From contig JAXGOI010000001.1 in assembly GCA_040767605.1 (NCBI GenBank), positions 1,178,001 to 1,242,000 on the forward strand: a stretch of 64,000 nt of DNA, read 5' to 3'. A program made the position numbers and the translations under genes. This document shows, in pieces, positions 56,401-64,000 of this stretch. The notes below the pieces were generated by a model. That model did not search any database. It was not told the origin of the DNA and was given only the letters and a program-made list of their open reading frames with translations. Source of the stretch: JAXGOI01 sp040767605 (GTDB lineage: Bacteria > Bacillota > Dehalobacteriia > UBA4068). The stretch's first letter is position 1. The number at the start of each line of letters is the position of its first letter.

Positions 56401-57067
56401 GGGCCAGCGGGTTGAGGCCGGGGATGACCTGACGGAAGGCTCCATTAACCCCCATGATCTTTTAGCCGTTAAGGGTATGCGGGGAGTGCAAATGTATTTG
56501 CTCAGAGAGGTTCAGCGGGTTTACCGCCTGCAGGGCGTTGATATTAATGATAAGCATATTGAGGTTATAGTCCGTCAAATGCTTAAAAAAGTTAAAATTG
56601 AAGAGGCCGGCTCAACAGTATTATTGCCGGGGGCCCTGGTAGACAGCTTTGAATTTGAAAGAGTTAACGGGGAGGCCCTTGAGGCGGAGCTGGAGCCCGC
56701 CCTTGCCAAACCCATGCTCTTAGGTATAACCAAGGCCTCTCTCGCTACGGATTCCTTCCTTTCCGCCGCGTCTTTCCAGGAGACAACAAGGGTTCTTACG
56801 GATGCCGCCATTAAAGGCAAGGTTGATCCCCTTTTAGGCCTTAAGGAGAATGTGATTATCGGCAAGCTTATTCCGGCCGGTACGGGGCTTTCCCGCTATC
56901 GGGATGTTGTAGTTAAAGAGGCGGCCCGGGAGGAAACAGAAGAGGATTTAAGCTATGAGGATATTGCCGCTAATCTCCATATGGAAGTTAATCCCTTTGA
57001 CAATTTAAAAAACACCCTTTCCAACTTAGAAAGGCTGGCTGAGCAAGTAAGTTTATATGAAAAATAG
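53405..57067 (+). CDS. rpoC: DNA-directed RNA polymerase beta' subunit
   Basis: 1220 residues. TTG 53405 (LLDVRNFDSMRIGLA) fits the family start better than the in-frame TTG at 53378, with a GAGAGG site just upstream. The N-terminal zinc finger is CHCGKYKR...CDRCG. The catalytic NADFDGDQMAVH, binding Mg through three Asp, is near residue 448. The second zinc site CRTRYGVCRKCYG and the trigger-loop region MRTFHTGGVAG follow. It is the Bacillota form without the large proteobacterial insertion. Confidence 0.98.
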   Translation: MLDVRNFDSMRIGLAAPEQIEGWSHGEVKKPETINYRTLKPERDGLFCERIFGPTRDWECHCGKYKRVRYKGIICDRCGVEVTRAKVRRERMGHIKLATPVSHIWYFKGIPSRMGLLLDISPRNLEKVLYFVSYIVIDPGDTPLYAKQILSETEYREARDEYGSTFTAGMGAEAVKAMLETMDLTVLAEELRTELKEVSGQRKIRAIRRLEVVEAFLSSGNKPEWMILSVVPVIPPELRPMVQLDGGRFATSDLNDLYRRVINRNNRLKRLLDLGAPDIIVRNEKRMLQEAVDALIDNGRRGRPVTGPGNRPLKSLSDMLKGKQGRFRQNLLGKRVDYSGRSVIVVGPELKFHQCGLPKEMALELFKPFVMKKLVQEGYAHNIKNAKRMVERVRPEVWDVLEDVIKGHPVLLNRAPTLHRLGIQAFEPVLVEGRALQIHPLVCTAYNADFDGDQMAVHVPLSVEAQAEARVLMLSSNNILNPKDGRPVATPTQDMVLGSYYLTVIKEGAKGEGKVFANYDEAYLAYLNGYVDLHAKISLPKPKEWDTQWINKSEEIPLEKYPDGRYKRLETSVGRLIFNYEIPMDKEMGYFNSSIDKKVLGSIVDRCYRRLGISSAASMLDGIKALGFKYSTQAGITVGIEDIKVPPAKKTIMDEAEMQVVEIENQFLQGLVSENDRYQATIEVWNKATNDVTRELMANLDEFNPIYMMANSGARGNVQQIRQLAGVRGLMADPSGRIIDVPIKGNFREGLTVLEFFISTHGARKGLADTALRTADSGYLTRRLVDVAQDVIVREDDCGDNLGIWVEEIKDVEPISERIEGRMLNKDIINPETGEVIAEAGQFIEMELAEKIDKYLAGRLKEERRVNIRSVLTCRTRYGVCRKCYGRNLATGSIVDIGEAVGIIAAQSIGEPGTQLTMRTFHTGGVAGDDITQGLPRVEELFEARKPKGQGTIAEYDGIISIGESRGRREISILGEGENASQVLAEYHVPYGSTLKVQEGQRVEAGDDLTEGSINPHDLLAVKGMRGVQMYLLREVQRVYRLQGVDINDKHIEVIVRQMLKKVKIEEAGSTVLLPGALVDSFEFERVNGEALEAELEPALAKPMLLGITKASLATDSFLSAASFQETTRVLTDAAIKGKVDPLLGLKENVIIGKLIPAGTGLSRYRDVVVKEAAREETEEDLSYEDIAANLHMEVNPFDNLKNTLSNLERLAEQVSLYEK

Positions 57068-57082
57068 TCCTTAAACAAAAAG

Positions 57083-57147
57083 AAGCATTAGTTATGGCAA
57101 AAAAGCCATAACTAATGCTTGACAGCTGTTATCCCCGGTGATAAAAT
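57083..57147 (+). promoter_or_regulatory. 16-bp perfect hairpin abutting an internal promoter
   Basis: Perfect arms 57083-57098 and 57105-57120 (AAGCATTAGTTATGGC and its complement) flank an A6 loop. The hairpin's last two bases are also the first two of a -35, TTGACA (57119-57124); TAAAAT lies 17 bp on (57142-57147). There is no T-run after the stem. The promoter would drive the L7Ae-like gene and the rpsL cluster. Confidence 0.75.
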
Positions 57148-57181
57148 AGGTAGGCACGCTTATTTAGGGAGGTTTTTTTGA

Positions 57182-57430
57182 GTGGACTCGGGAATGCTTT
57201 CCCAGGCAAAAAAAACAATCGGCCTAAGGGAATCTCTTAAAGCCATTGATAAAGGCGAGGCAATGGCCGTTTTTATTGCAAAAGATGCCGAGAGCAGGAT
57301 TACCCAAAGCGTTATTCAGGCCTGCAAGGATAAAAACATACCCTGTTTTGAGGCGGAATCCATGGCTTCTTTGGGCAAGGATTGCGGCATACAGGTGGGT
57401 ACGGCAGTTGCGGCCCTTTTAAAAGAATAA
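57182..57430 (+). CDS. L7Ae/L30e-family RNA-binding protein (YbxF-like)
   Basis: Kink-turn-binding protein of 82 residues, in the standard place between rpoC and rpsL. The GTG start has GGGAGG upstream. AVFIAKDAESRITQSVIQACKDKNIP and the following GKDCGIQVGTAVAAL match the family core. YbxF in B. subtilis binds kink-turn RNA; the role in the ribosome is unclear. Confidence 0.9.
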   Translation: MDSGMLSQAKKTIGLRESLKAIDKGEAMAVFIAKDAESRITQSVIQACKDKNIPCFEAESMASLGKDCGIQVGTAVAALLKE

Positions 57431-57505
57431 AATTATTAAGCCAGATAATTTATAAAATATTTTAATAGATGATAAAGAGATAAAGTTTGGAAGGAGGTGG
57501 GTGTC

Positions 57506-57892
57506 TTGCCTACGATAAATCAATTGGTGAGAAATCAAAGAGAAAAAATAACCAAAAAGTCACTTTCTCCGGCGCTTAAAGAGTGTCCGCAAAAAAGAGG
57601 TGTTTGCACCAGGGTTTATACTACAACCCCTAAAAAACCCAATTCCGCTTTGCGTAAAGTAGCCAGAGTCAGACTTACTCATGGTACTGAGGTAACTGCA
57701 TATATTCCCGGCATCGGACATAATCTTCAGGAGCACTCCGTTACCCTGGTCAGAGGCGGCCGTGTTAAGGATTTACCCGGTGTTCGTTATCATATTATTC
57801 GCGGTGCTTTAGATACAGCTGGTGTTAATAGCCGTAACCAGGCAAGAAGTAAATACGGTACTAAAAAACCTAAAACCAAAACTAAAAAATAA
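57506..57892 (+). CDS. rpsL: 30S ribosomal protein S12
   Basis: 128 residues in the decoding centre. TTG 57506 gives the family start PTINQLVRNQREK; AAGGAGG is correctly spaced. The conserved TTTPKKPNSALRKVARVRL and RGGRVKDLPGVRYH segments keep the lysines associated with streptomycin sensitivity. Confidence 0.97.
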   Translation: MPTINQLVRNQREKITKKSLSPALKECPQKRGVCTRVYTTTPKKPNSALRKVARVRLTHGTEVTAYIPGIGHNLQEHSVTLVRGGRVKDLPGVRYHIIRGALDTAGVNSRNQARSKYGTKKPKTKTKK

Positions 57893-57946
57893 GCGGTATA
57901 TTGGGCCGCGGCGAGTTTTATTCGCTTAAGTAAGGGAGGGGAATCA

Positions 57947-58417
57947 ATGCCCAGGCGTGGCAATATAGCCAAAATAGAGGTCTTGCCGGATCCCGTCTAT
58001 AAGAGCAAGACTTTAACTAAATTTATTAATCAAATTATGCTGGACGGGAAAAAGGGTACAGCGGAAGCTGTTGTCTATGGCGCATTTGATATCATTAAAG
58101 AAAAGCTGGATCAAGAGCCCATGGATGTTTTTAATAATGCAATGAAGAATGTTATGCCGGTTTTAGAGGTTAAAGCTCGTCGTGTAGGCGGCGCTAACTA
58201 TCAGGTCCCTATTGAAGTCCGTGCCGAAAGGCGTCAGGCTTTAGGGATTCGCTGGCTTGTTACCTTTGCCAGAAAGCGTTCCGGCAAAAGCATGGAAGAA
58301 AAATTGGCCGGTGAACTTATGGATGCCGCCAATAATACCGGCGGGGCTATTAAAAAACGGGAAGATACCCATAAAATGGCCGAGGCCAATAGAGCCTTTG
58401 CTCATTATCGCTGGTAA
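57947..58417 (+). CDS. rpsG: 30S ribosomal protein S7
   Basis: 156 residues; nucleates assembly of the 16S 3' domain. It begins MPRRGNIAKIEVLPDP and contains VKARRVGGANYQVPIEV and RWLVTFARKRSGKSM. GGGAGGGG precedes the ATG. fusA follows 18 nt later. Confidence 0.97.
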   Translation: MPRRGNIAKIEVLPDPVYKSKTLTKFINQIMLDGKKGTAEAVVYGAFDIIKEKLDQEPMDVFNNAMKNVMPVLEVKARRVGGANYQVPIEVRAERRQALGIRWLVTFARKRSGKSMEEKLAGELMDAANNTGGAIKKREDTHKMAEANRAFAHYRW

Positions 58418-58435
58418 ACTAATTGGAGGATTTGA

Positions 58436-60502
58436 ATGCCTAGGAAATACCCATTGGAAAAAACAAGAAATATTGGTATTATGGCGCATATTGATGCCGG
58501 TAAAACCACCACCACGGAGAGGATTCTCTTTTATACCGGCAAGGTGCACCGTACGGGAGAGGTTCATGATGGCGCCGCCACCATGGATTTTATGGCTCAG
58601 GAGCAGGAGAGGGGCATTACAATTACCTCTGCTGCTACTACCTGTTTCTGGCGGGATCACCGCATTAATATAATAGACACACCCGGCCACGTTGACTTCA
58701 CCGTTGAGGTTGAGCGTTCCCTGCGCGTTTTAGACGGCGCGGTGGCGGTTTTCTGCTCCGTAGGGGGGGTGGAGCCCCAGTCTGAAACAGTTTGGAGGCA
58801 GGCCGACCGTTATAAAGTGCCCCGTATTGCCTATATAAATAAAATGGATAGAGTAGGCGCGGATTTTTTCCGGGGTCTGGATATGATCCGTAACCGCCTG
58901 GGGGCTAATCCCATTGCTCTTCAATTGCCAATTGGCAGCGAGGATTCCTTTAGGGGCATTGTGGATTTAATCCGCATGGATGCGGAAATTAACCTTGATT
59001 CCGAAGGCAAGGAAATCGGTATCGGGGGAATTCCCCAGGAGCTTGAGGAATTGGCGGCTCAATATCGGGATAAGCTTTTAGAGGCCATTTCCGAATCCAG
59101 CGATGAATTAATGTCTAAATACCTTGAAGGCGAAGAGTTTACAGTAGAGGAAATTATTAAGGGCGTTCGCATGGCAACTCTGGGCGGCTTAATAACCCCT
59201 GTTTTATGCGGGTCTTCATTTAAAAATAAGGGCGTTCAGCAGCTTTTAGACGCCGTTGTTGATTATCTTCCGGCCCCTACGGATGTTGAAAGCATAAAGG
59301 GCCATGATATGGAGGGTAATGAAATAGAGCGTGCCTCCTCAGATACTGAGCCTTTTTCCGCCCTGGCCTTTAAAATTATGACCGATGCCTATGTAGGAAG
59401 GCTGACCTTTTTTAGAGTTTATTCCGGGGTTTTAAAAAGCGGCTCTTATGTTTATAACAGTACAAAAGGGAAGCGGGAAAGGGTTGGCAGGCTGCTGCAA
59501 ATGCATGCCAATCACCGGGAGGAAGTTCAGGAGGCCTATGCGGGAGATATTTTAGCCGTTGTAGGCTTTAAAGATACCGCCACGGGAGATACCCTTTGCG
59601 ATGAAAAATCCCCTGTAATTCTTGAATCCATGGATTTCCCCGATCCTGTTATTGATGTGGCGATTGAGCCCAAAACCACCGCCGATCAGGAAAAAATGTC
59701 TTTAGCTCTTCAAAAACTCTCTGAGGAGGACCCAACCTTCCGGGTGCGTACCAATGCCGAAACAGGGCAAATGCTTATTGCGGGTATGGGTGAGCTCCAT
59801 TTGGAGATTATTATAGACAGATTGCTGAGAGAATTCCGGGTAGATGCCAATGTGGGTAAGCCTCAGGTGGCCTATAAAGAGACAATCCGTAATTCTGTAA
59901 GCGCCGTGGGCAAGTATATTAAGCAATCCGGCGGCCACGGCCAATATGCCCATTGCGTTGTGGAATTTTCTCCCTTAGAGCCCGGCTCCGGCTTTATATT
60001 TGAAAGTAAAATTGTAGGCGGGGTTATACCTAAGGAATTTATCGCGCCGGTGGAGGCCGGAATTAAAGAATCAATGGAGAACGGTGTTTTGGCGGGGTTC
60101 CCGGTTGTTGATATTAAAGCCACTTTGGTGGACGGCTCCTATCATGAGGTGGATTCCTCCGAAATGGCCTTTAAAGTTGCCGGCTCTCTGGCCTTTAAAA
60201 GCGGCGCCGCCAAAGCTAACCCGGTTATTTTGGAGCCTGTATTTAAGCTGGAGGTTTTGGTTCCTGATGAATATATGGGTGATGTTATCGGCGATATCAG
60301 CTCCAGGCGGGGCAGGGTTGAAGGTATGGAGCCCCGAAGCGGCGCAACGGCCATTAGAGGCAATGTGCCCCTTTCCGAAATGTTTGGGTATGCGACGGAT
60401 TTGCGTTCCAAAACCCAGGGGCGGGGAACTTATGTAATGCAGTTTTCCCATTATGAGGAGGTCCCCAATAGTATTGCCGAAGGAATAATCACCAGAAGAT
60501 AA
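58436..60502 (+). CDS. fusA: Elongation factor G
   Basis: Translocation GTPase, 688 residues. G1 is AHIDAGKTTTTER, switch I ERGITITSAAT, G3 DTPGHVDF, and G4 NKMD. Domains II-V follow at normal length. TGGAGGA precedes the ATG. Confidence 0.98.
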   Translation: MPRKYPLEKTRNIGIMAHIDAGKTTTTERILFYTGKVHRTGEVHDGAATMDFMAQEQERGITITSAATTCFWRDHRINIIDTPGHVDFTVEVERSLRVLDGAVAVFCSVGGVEPQSETVWRQADRYKVPRIAYINKMDRVGADFFRGLDMIRNRLGANPIALQLPIGSEDSFRGIVDLIRMDAEINLDSEGKEIGIGGIPQELEELAAQYRDKLLEAISESSDELMSKYLEGEEFTVEEIIKGVRMATLGGLITPVLCGSSFKNKGVQQLLDAVVDYLPAPTDVESIKGHDMEGNEIERASSDTEPFSALAFKIMTDAYVGRLTFFRVYSGVLKSGSYVYNSTKGKRERVGRLLQMHANHREEVQEAYAGDILAVVGFKDTATGDTLCDEKSPVILESMDFPDPVIDVAIEPKTTADQEKMSLALQKLSEEDPTFRVRTNAETGQMLIAGMGELHLEIIIDRLLREFRVDANVGKPQVAYKETIRNSVSAVGKYIKQSGGHGQYAHCVVEFSPLEPGSGFIFESKIVGGVIPKEFIAPVEAGIKESMENGVLAGFPVVDIKATLVDGSYHEVDSSEMAFKVAGSLAFKSGAAKANPVILEPVFKLEVLVPDEYMGDVIGDISSRRGRVEGMEPRSGATAIRGNVPLSEMFGYATDLRSKTQGRGTYVMQFSHYEEVPNSIAEGIITRR

Positions 60503-60606
60503 TAAGATTAGAAAATAAAATTAAGATAATAAAGGCATAAAAGAGCTTTAAAAACTTCAAGAATTAAAAGAAATTATAAGAAGAATTATAAACGGAGGTA
60601 AAAAGA

Positions 60607-61812
60607 ATGGCCAAGCAAAAATTTGAAAGAAAGAAGCCCCATGTAAACATCGGAACAATCGGACACGTAGACCATGGTAAAACAACCTTAACGGCAGCAA
60701 TAACCCAGTGCTTGTCCACAATTGGCGGCGCAGTAGCCACCGCATATGATAAAATCGATGCCGCCCCGGAAGAGAAAGCCCGCGGTATCACAATTAACAC
60801 ATCCCATGTGGAATACGAAACAGAGAAGCGCCATTATGCCCATGTAGACTGCCCCGGCCACGCCGACTATGTAAAGAATATGATAACCGGTGCAGCCCAG
60901 ATGGACGGAGCTATTTTAGTAGTAAGCGCCGCAGACGGCCCCATGCCCCAAACCCGGGAGCATATATTATTGGCCCGTCAGGTAGGCGTGCCCTATATAG
61001 TAGTTTTCATGAATAAGGCAGACCAGGTAGACGACCCTGAATTATTGGAATTGGTTGAAATGGAAATCCGTGAGCTCCTTTCGGAATATGAATTCCCCGG
61101 GGATGATATTCCTATTATAGCAGGTTCAGCCTTAAAAGCCGGCCAATGCGGCTGCGGCGGCCTGGATTGCCCCCATTGCGGGCCTATCTTTAAATTGATG
61201 GATGCGGTAGACAGCTATATCCCCACCCCGGAAAGAGCAGTGGATAAACCCTTCCTTATGCCTATTGAGGATGTTTTCACCATTACCGGCCGCGGCACTG
61301 TTGTAACAGGCCGTGTGGAAAGAGGCCAGGTAAAAGTAGGGGATCAGGTTCATATAGTAGGCTTACAGGATGAAAGCAAGCAAACCGTTGTAACTGGTGT
61401 AGAAATGTTCCGTAAGCTTTTGGATTATGCGGAAGCCGGAGATAATGTCGGCTGCCTGCTCCGGGGCGTTGAGCGTAAAGATGTAGAAAGAGGCCAGGTA
61501 TTGGCCAAGCCCAATAGTATTCACCCCCATACCAAATTTAAAGGTGAGGTTTATGTATTAACTAAAGAAGAGGGCGGGCGTCATACTCCCTTCTTTAATG
61601 GTTACCGTCCTCAGTTCTACTTCAGAACAACAGATGTAACGGGTGTTGCAAACCTTCCCGAGGGTGTTGAAATGGTAATGCCCGGGGATAATATCCGTAT
61701 GGATATAGAATTAATCAGCCCCATTGCTATTGAAGAAGGCCTTCGCTTCGCTATCCGTGAAGGGGGCAAAACCGTCGGCGCCGGCGTTGTTACCGGGGTT
61801 GATGAGAAATAG
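60607..61812 (+). CDS. tuf: Elongation factor Tu
   Basis: Delivers aminoacyl-tRNA to the ribosome; 401 residues. G1 GHVDHGKTT, switch RGITINTSH, G3 DCPGHADY, G4 NKAD and SAL are intact. Within the G domain, where many EF-Tu have an acidic loop, is a cysteine-rich segment, GQCGCGGLDCPHCGPIF, at about residues 180-194. Its C-x-C and C-x2-C pairs could bind a metal. Similar loops occur in some clostridial EF-Tu. ACGGAGG precedes the ATG. Codons here are more C-ending than in neighbouring genes. Confidence 0.98.
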   Translation: MAKQKFERKKPHVNIGTIGHVDHGKTTLTAAITQCLSTIGGAVATAYDKIDAAPEEKARGITINTSHVEYETEKRHYAHVDCPGHADYVKNMITGAAQMDGAILVVSAADGPMPQTREHILLARQVGVPYIVVFMNKADQVDDPELLELVEMEIRELLSEYEFPGDDIPIIAGSALKAGQCGCGGLDCPHCGPIFKLMDAVDSYIPTPERAVDKPFLMPIEDVFTITGRGTVVTGRVERGQVKVGDQVHIVGLQDESKQTVVTGVEMFRKLLDYAEAGDNVGCLLRGVERKDVERGQVLAKPNSIHPHTKFKGEVYVLTKEEGGRHTPFFNGYRPQFYFRTTDVTGVANLPEGVEMVMPGDNIRMDIELISPIAIEEGLRFAIREGGKTVGAGVVTGVDEK

Positions 61813-62049
61813 GCTTTATAAAGACTGATTAAGGGTTTTCGGAGCGTGGGCCGGTGTTCCGGCTCGCGCCTCCCTACATTTTCCTTCCGCCATGGCTTTG
61901 CTTAAAAAATGCCAAAAGCGGAAGGCAATAATTATAAGCAAAAAGGACTGCGATGAAGCGGGAGGTTGCCTTTTTGGTCAGGCCAGGCTAAAAAGGGTTT
62001 TTCCGCCGAGAATGTCCGTAAAAATGCGGGCGAAAAGGAGGTAAGTTTA
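61813..62049 (+). promoter_or_regulatory. Structured spacer between tuf and rpsJ
   Basis: A GC-rich stem (about 61841-61873, CCGG/CCGG core) is followed by CCTTCCGC/GCGGAAGG (61883-61890 with 61918-61925). That stem encloses TGGC/GCCA, with a short internal loop. Neither has a T-run. It may be a leader of the S10 ribosomal gene cluster. Confidence 0.45.
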
Positions 62050-62358
62050 ATGGCTAAACAAAAAATTCGCATCAGGCTCAAAGCATTCGACCACAAATTG
62101 CTGGATCAATCTGCCGGTAAAATAGTGGAAACCGCTAAAAGAACAGGCGCATCGGTATCGGGGCCTATTCCCCTGCCAACCGAAAAAAATATTTATACCA
62201 TTTTGCGCTCCCCACATGTTAATAAAGATTCCCGGGAGCAATTTGAAATGAGAACTCACAAGCGCCTTATTGATATCGTCGAGCCCACTTCCAAAACAAT
62301 GGATTCTTTGATGCGTTTGGAATTGCCGGCCGGTGTCGATATTGAAATTAAACTTTAG
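62050..62358 (+). CDS. rpsJ: 30S ribosomal protein S10
   Basis: 102 residues; first gene of the S10 cluster and NusE antitermination partner. ATG 62050 has AAGGAGG; the frame is open further up but without a site. KIRIRLKAFDHKLLDQSA and the SGPIPLPT loop are typical. Confidence 0.97.
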   Translation: MAKQKIRIRLKAFDHKLLDQSAGKIVETAKRTGASVSGPIPLPTEKNIYTILRSPHVNKDSREQFEMRTHKRLIDIVEPTSKTMDSLMRLELPAGVDIEIKL

Positions 62359-62499
62359 GCGTTTGTCTAAATAATTGCTTTGTAAGTTTTTATAAGGCAC
62401 ACCCGGAGGCGTGTGCTTTTGACTGAGTTTTCCTCAAAGATTATCTGCCTGCGGTTTTAGCCCAGGGCGGGTAAGAGAAATGAAACGGAGGTGCTAATT

Positions 62500-63129
62500 A
62501 TGCCGAAAGCAATTCTCGGCAAAAAGCTGGGTATGACTCAAGTATTCAGCCCGGAAGGCAAGATTATTCCGGTTACCGTTATCGCTGCCGGTCCATGTAT
62601 GGTAGCACAGATTAAAACCAAGGATAATGACGGCTATGAGGCGGTGCAAATCGCTTATGACCCCCTTAAGCCTGTTAATATTAATAAATCTGCCGCAGGC
62701 CATGCAAAAAAAGCCGCTATTGCCCCTTGCCGCTTCCTAAGAGAGATAAAAGTCGCTAATTTAGACGATTATAAATTAGGGCAGGAAATTAAAGCGGATA
62801 TCTTTGCCGCCGGTGATAAAATCGATGTGGCAGGGGTTTCCAAGGGTAAAGGCTTTGCCGGAACCATTAAAAGATGGAATGATAGAAGAGGCCCTATGAG
62901 CCACGGCTCTAAAAGCCATCGCCGCCCCGGCACAACAGGGGCAAAAGGCCCTGCCCGGGTATTTAAGGGTAAACATTCCCCCGGCCATTTGGGGAGTGAA
63001 AGAGTAACCGTTCAAAATCTTGAAATTGTTAAAGTAGACTCGGAGCGTGATCTTATTCTTGTTAAAGGCGCTGTGCCCGGCCCTAAACGGAGTATGGTTA
63101 TATTGCAAAGCTCCGTTAAGTCTGTCTAG
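62500..63129 (+). CDS. rplC: 50S ribosomal protein L3
   Basis: 209 residues. ATG 62500 (PKAILGKKLGMTQVF) follows ACGGAGG. KGKGFAGTIKRWNDRRGPMSHGSKSHRRPG is the conserved loop reaching toward the peptidyl transferase centre (KGKGFAGTIKRW and MSHGSKSHRRPG shown by eye). Confidence 0.97.
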   Translation: MPKAILGKKLGMTQVFSPEGKIIPVTVIAAGPCMVAQIKTKDNDGYEAVQIAYDPLKPVNINKSAAGHAKKAAIAPCRFLREIKVANLDDYKLGQEIKADIFAAGDKIDVAGVSKGKGFAGTIKRWNDRRGPMSHGSKSHRRPGTTGAKGPARVFKGKHSPGHLGSERVTVQNLEIVKVDSERDLILVKGAVPGPKRSMVILQSSVKSV

Positions 63130-63151
63130 TATTTAGGAAAGGAGGGCAAAT

Positions 63152-63772
63152 ATGACTAATCTAGCAATCTTAAACAGAGAAGGCGCTTCCGTTGGGGAAG
63201 TTGAACTTAATGAAATTATTTTTAACGGGCCTATTAATGTCCCGGTTATGCATCAGGCGGTCAGGCTTTATCTGGCCTCTCAGCGCCGGGGTACCCATGG
63301 GGTTAAAACCCGGGCCATGGTATCTGGCGGCGGCAAAAAGCCCTGGCGCCAAAAAGGCACCGGGCGGGCCAGAGTAGGCTCTTCCAGAAACCCGGTATGG
63401 CGCGGCGGCGGTGTTGCCTTCGGGCCTCAAACCCGCTCCCATTCCTTTGTCATGCCCCGCAAAATGCGCCGCCTGGCATTATTATCCTCCCTTTCTCAAA
63501 AGGCTCAGGAGGGGAATATCGTGGTTATTGATGAGCTGACTTTTGAAGCACCAAAAACAAAAGAAATGTTCAGGGTTTTGGCTAACCTTAAGGCCTCAAA
63601 TGCCCTTTTAGTGCTTGAGGATGAAAACTCTAACGCCCGTCTTTCCGCGGGGAATATTCCCGGCGTTTCGGCGGTAGGAGCCGATGGGGTAAATACCTAT
63701 AATGTTTTGCTTCATGATAAACTTGTGCTGACTAAAGAAGCCCTGGCTTCCCTTGAGGAGGTGCTGGTATAA
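63152..63772 (+). CDS. rplD: 50S ribosomal protein L4
   Basis: 206 residues. The exit-tunnel loop KTRAMVSGGGKKPWRQKGTG and RARVGSSRNPVWRGGG is intact. AAGGAGGG precedes the ATG. Its stop overlaps the rplW start by one base. Confidence 0.97.
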   Translation: MTNLAILNREGASVGEVELNEIIFNGPINVPVMHQAVRLYLASQRRGTHGVKTRAMVSGGGKKPWRQKGTGRARVGSSRNPVWRGGGVAFGPQTRSHSFVMPRKMRRLALLSSLSQKAQEGNIVVIDELTFEAPKTKEMFRVLANLKASNALLVLEDENSNARLSAGNIPGVSAVGADGVNTYNVLLHDKLVLTKEALASLEEVLV

Positions 63773-64000
63773 TGCGTAATCTTCATGATGTTTTAGTTAA
63801 GCCCCTTGTTTCGGAAAAATCCGTTATCTTAATGGAAGATAATAAATATTCATTCCAGGTAGCAAAAGAAGCAAATAAAATCGAGATTAAGCGGGCTGTG
63901 GAAGAAATCTTTAAAGTTAAAGTTTTAAATGTAACAACCCGCACCATAAAGGGTAAGCTTAAAAGAATGGGCAAATATCAAGGTAGGCGCCCCGATACCA
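63772..64000 (+). CDS. rplW: 50S ribosomal protein L23, 3' end outside the window
   Basis: The first 76 codons are visible: MRNLHDVLVKPLVSEKSVIL, then KYSFQVAKEANKIEIKRAVEEIFKV, the family core. The gene is cut by the window edge; about 20 residues are missing. Confidence 0.96.
   Translation, partial: MRNLHDVLVKPLVSEKSVILMEDNKYSFQVAKEANKIEIKRAVEEIFKVKVLNVTTRTIKGKLKRMGKYQGRRPDT

Overview
The window looks like a chromosomal segment from an anaerobic, endospore-forming Bacillota bacterium of the Clostridia type. The support is gene content and order: spoIIE, a PdaB-type deacetylase, a LysM protein and a GH18 protein; the order folate genes - dusB - lysS - rRNA operon; tRNA-Met/tRNA-Glu - spoIIE - tilS - ftsH; four-gene gcvT-H-PA-PB; and rpoB-rpoC-L7Ae-rpsL-rpsG-fusA-tuf-rpsJ-rplC-rplD-rplW. 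Strong AGGAGG ribosome binding sites, many TTG/GTG starts and TTGACA/TATAAT promoters fit. A selenocysteine tRNA shows that the organism probably decodes UGA as Sec. I do not assign a genus.

Layout. 1-5.3 kb: folate (folP, folB, folK), pantothenate (panC), a lipid kinase, an Rrf2 regulator and a cysteine desulfurase. 5.3-11.1 kb: a small membrane protein, a secreted D-aminoacylase-like hydrolase, a flavin split-barrel protein, a ferritin-like protein, and a CadC/CadA-like metal efflux pair with two dyads around its promoter. 11.2-19.1 kb: biotin (bioY, birA with a BirA-like box), coaX, dusB, malic enzyme, an unknown gene, greA and lysS. 19.3-25.1 kb: one 16S-23S-5S operon with twin promoters and RNase III processing stems but no spacer tRNA. 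25.1-36.6 kb: an accessory stretch with a frameshifted acyltransferase, an ECF S-component, a deacetylase, tRNA-Sec, a stop-interrupted stalk protein, a decayed second tRNA-Sec, pckA, a stalk+GH18 protein, a two-P-loop ATPase, a proline-rich LysM protein and a small transporter. 36.6-43.4 kb: tRNA-Met, tRNA-Glu, spoIIE, tilS, ftsH. 43.8-49.5 kb: glycine cleavage genes, an E2-like acyltransferase and a DUF6440-like gene. 49.7 kb to the end: RNA polymerase, translation factors and the start of the S10 ribosomal cluster.

The most unusual object is an intervening sequence of about 380 nt in helix 45 of the 23S rRNA (22613-22991). A 28-bp imperfect terminal stem closes it. Inside are seven tandem 33-nt units, each able to fold into two small hairpins, and all differences between units fall in loops or a spacer, never in a stem. 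The second main observation is the tRNA-Sec pair: an intact copy at 27978 and a degenerate copy at 29473, enclosing a gene broken by an in-frame TAA. Third, rpoB has no rplJ-rplL in front of it but has a structured leader resembling an L10 leader.

Identifications rest on reading motifs by eye; no database search or folding program was run.
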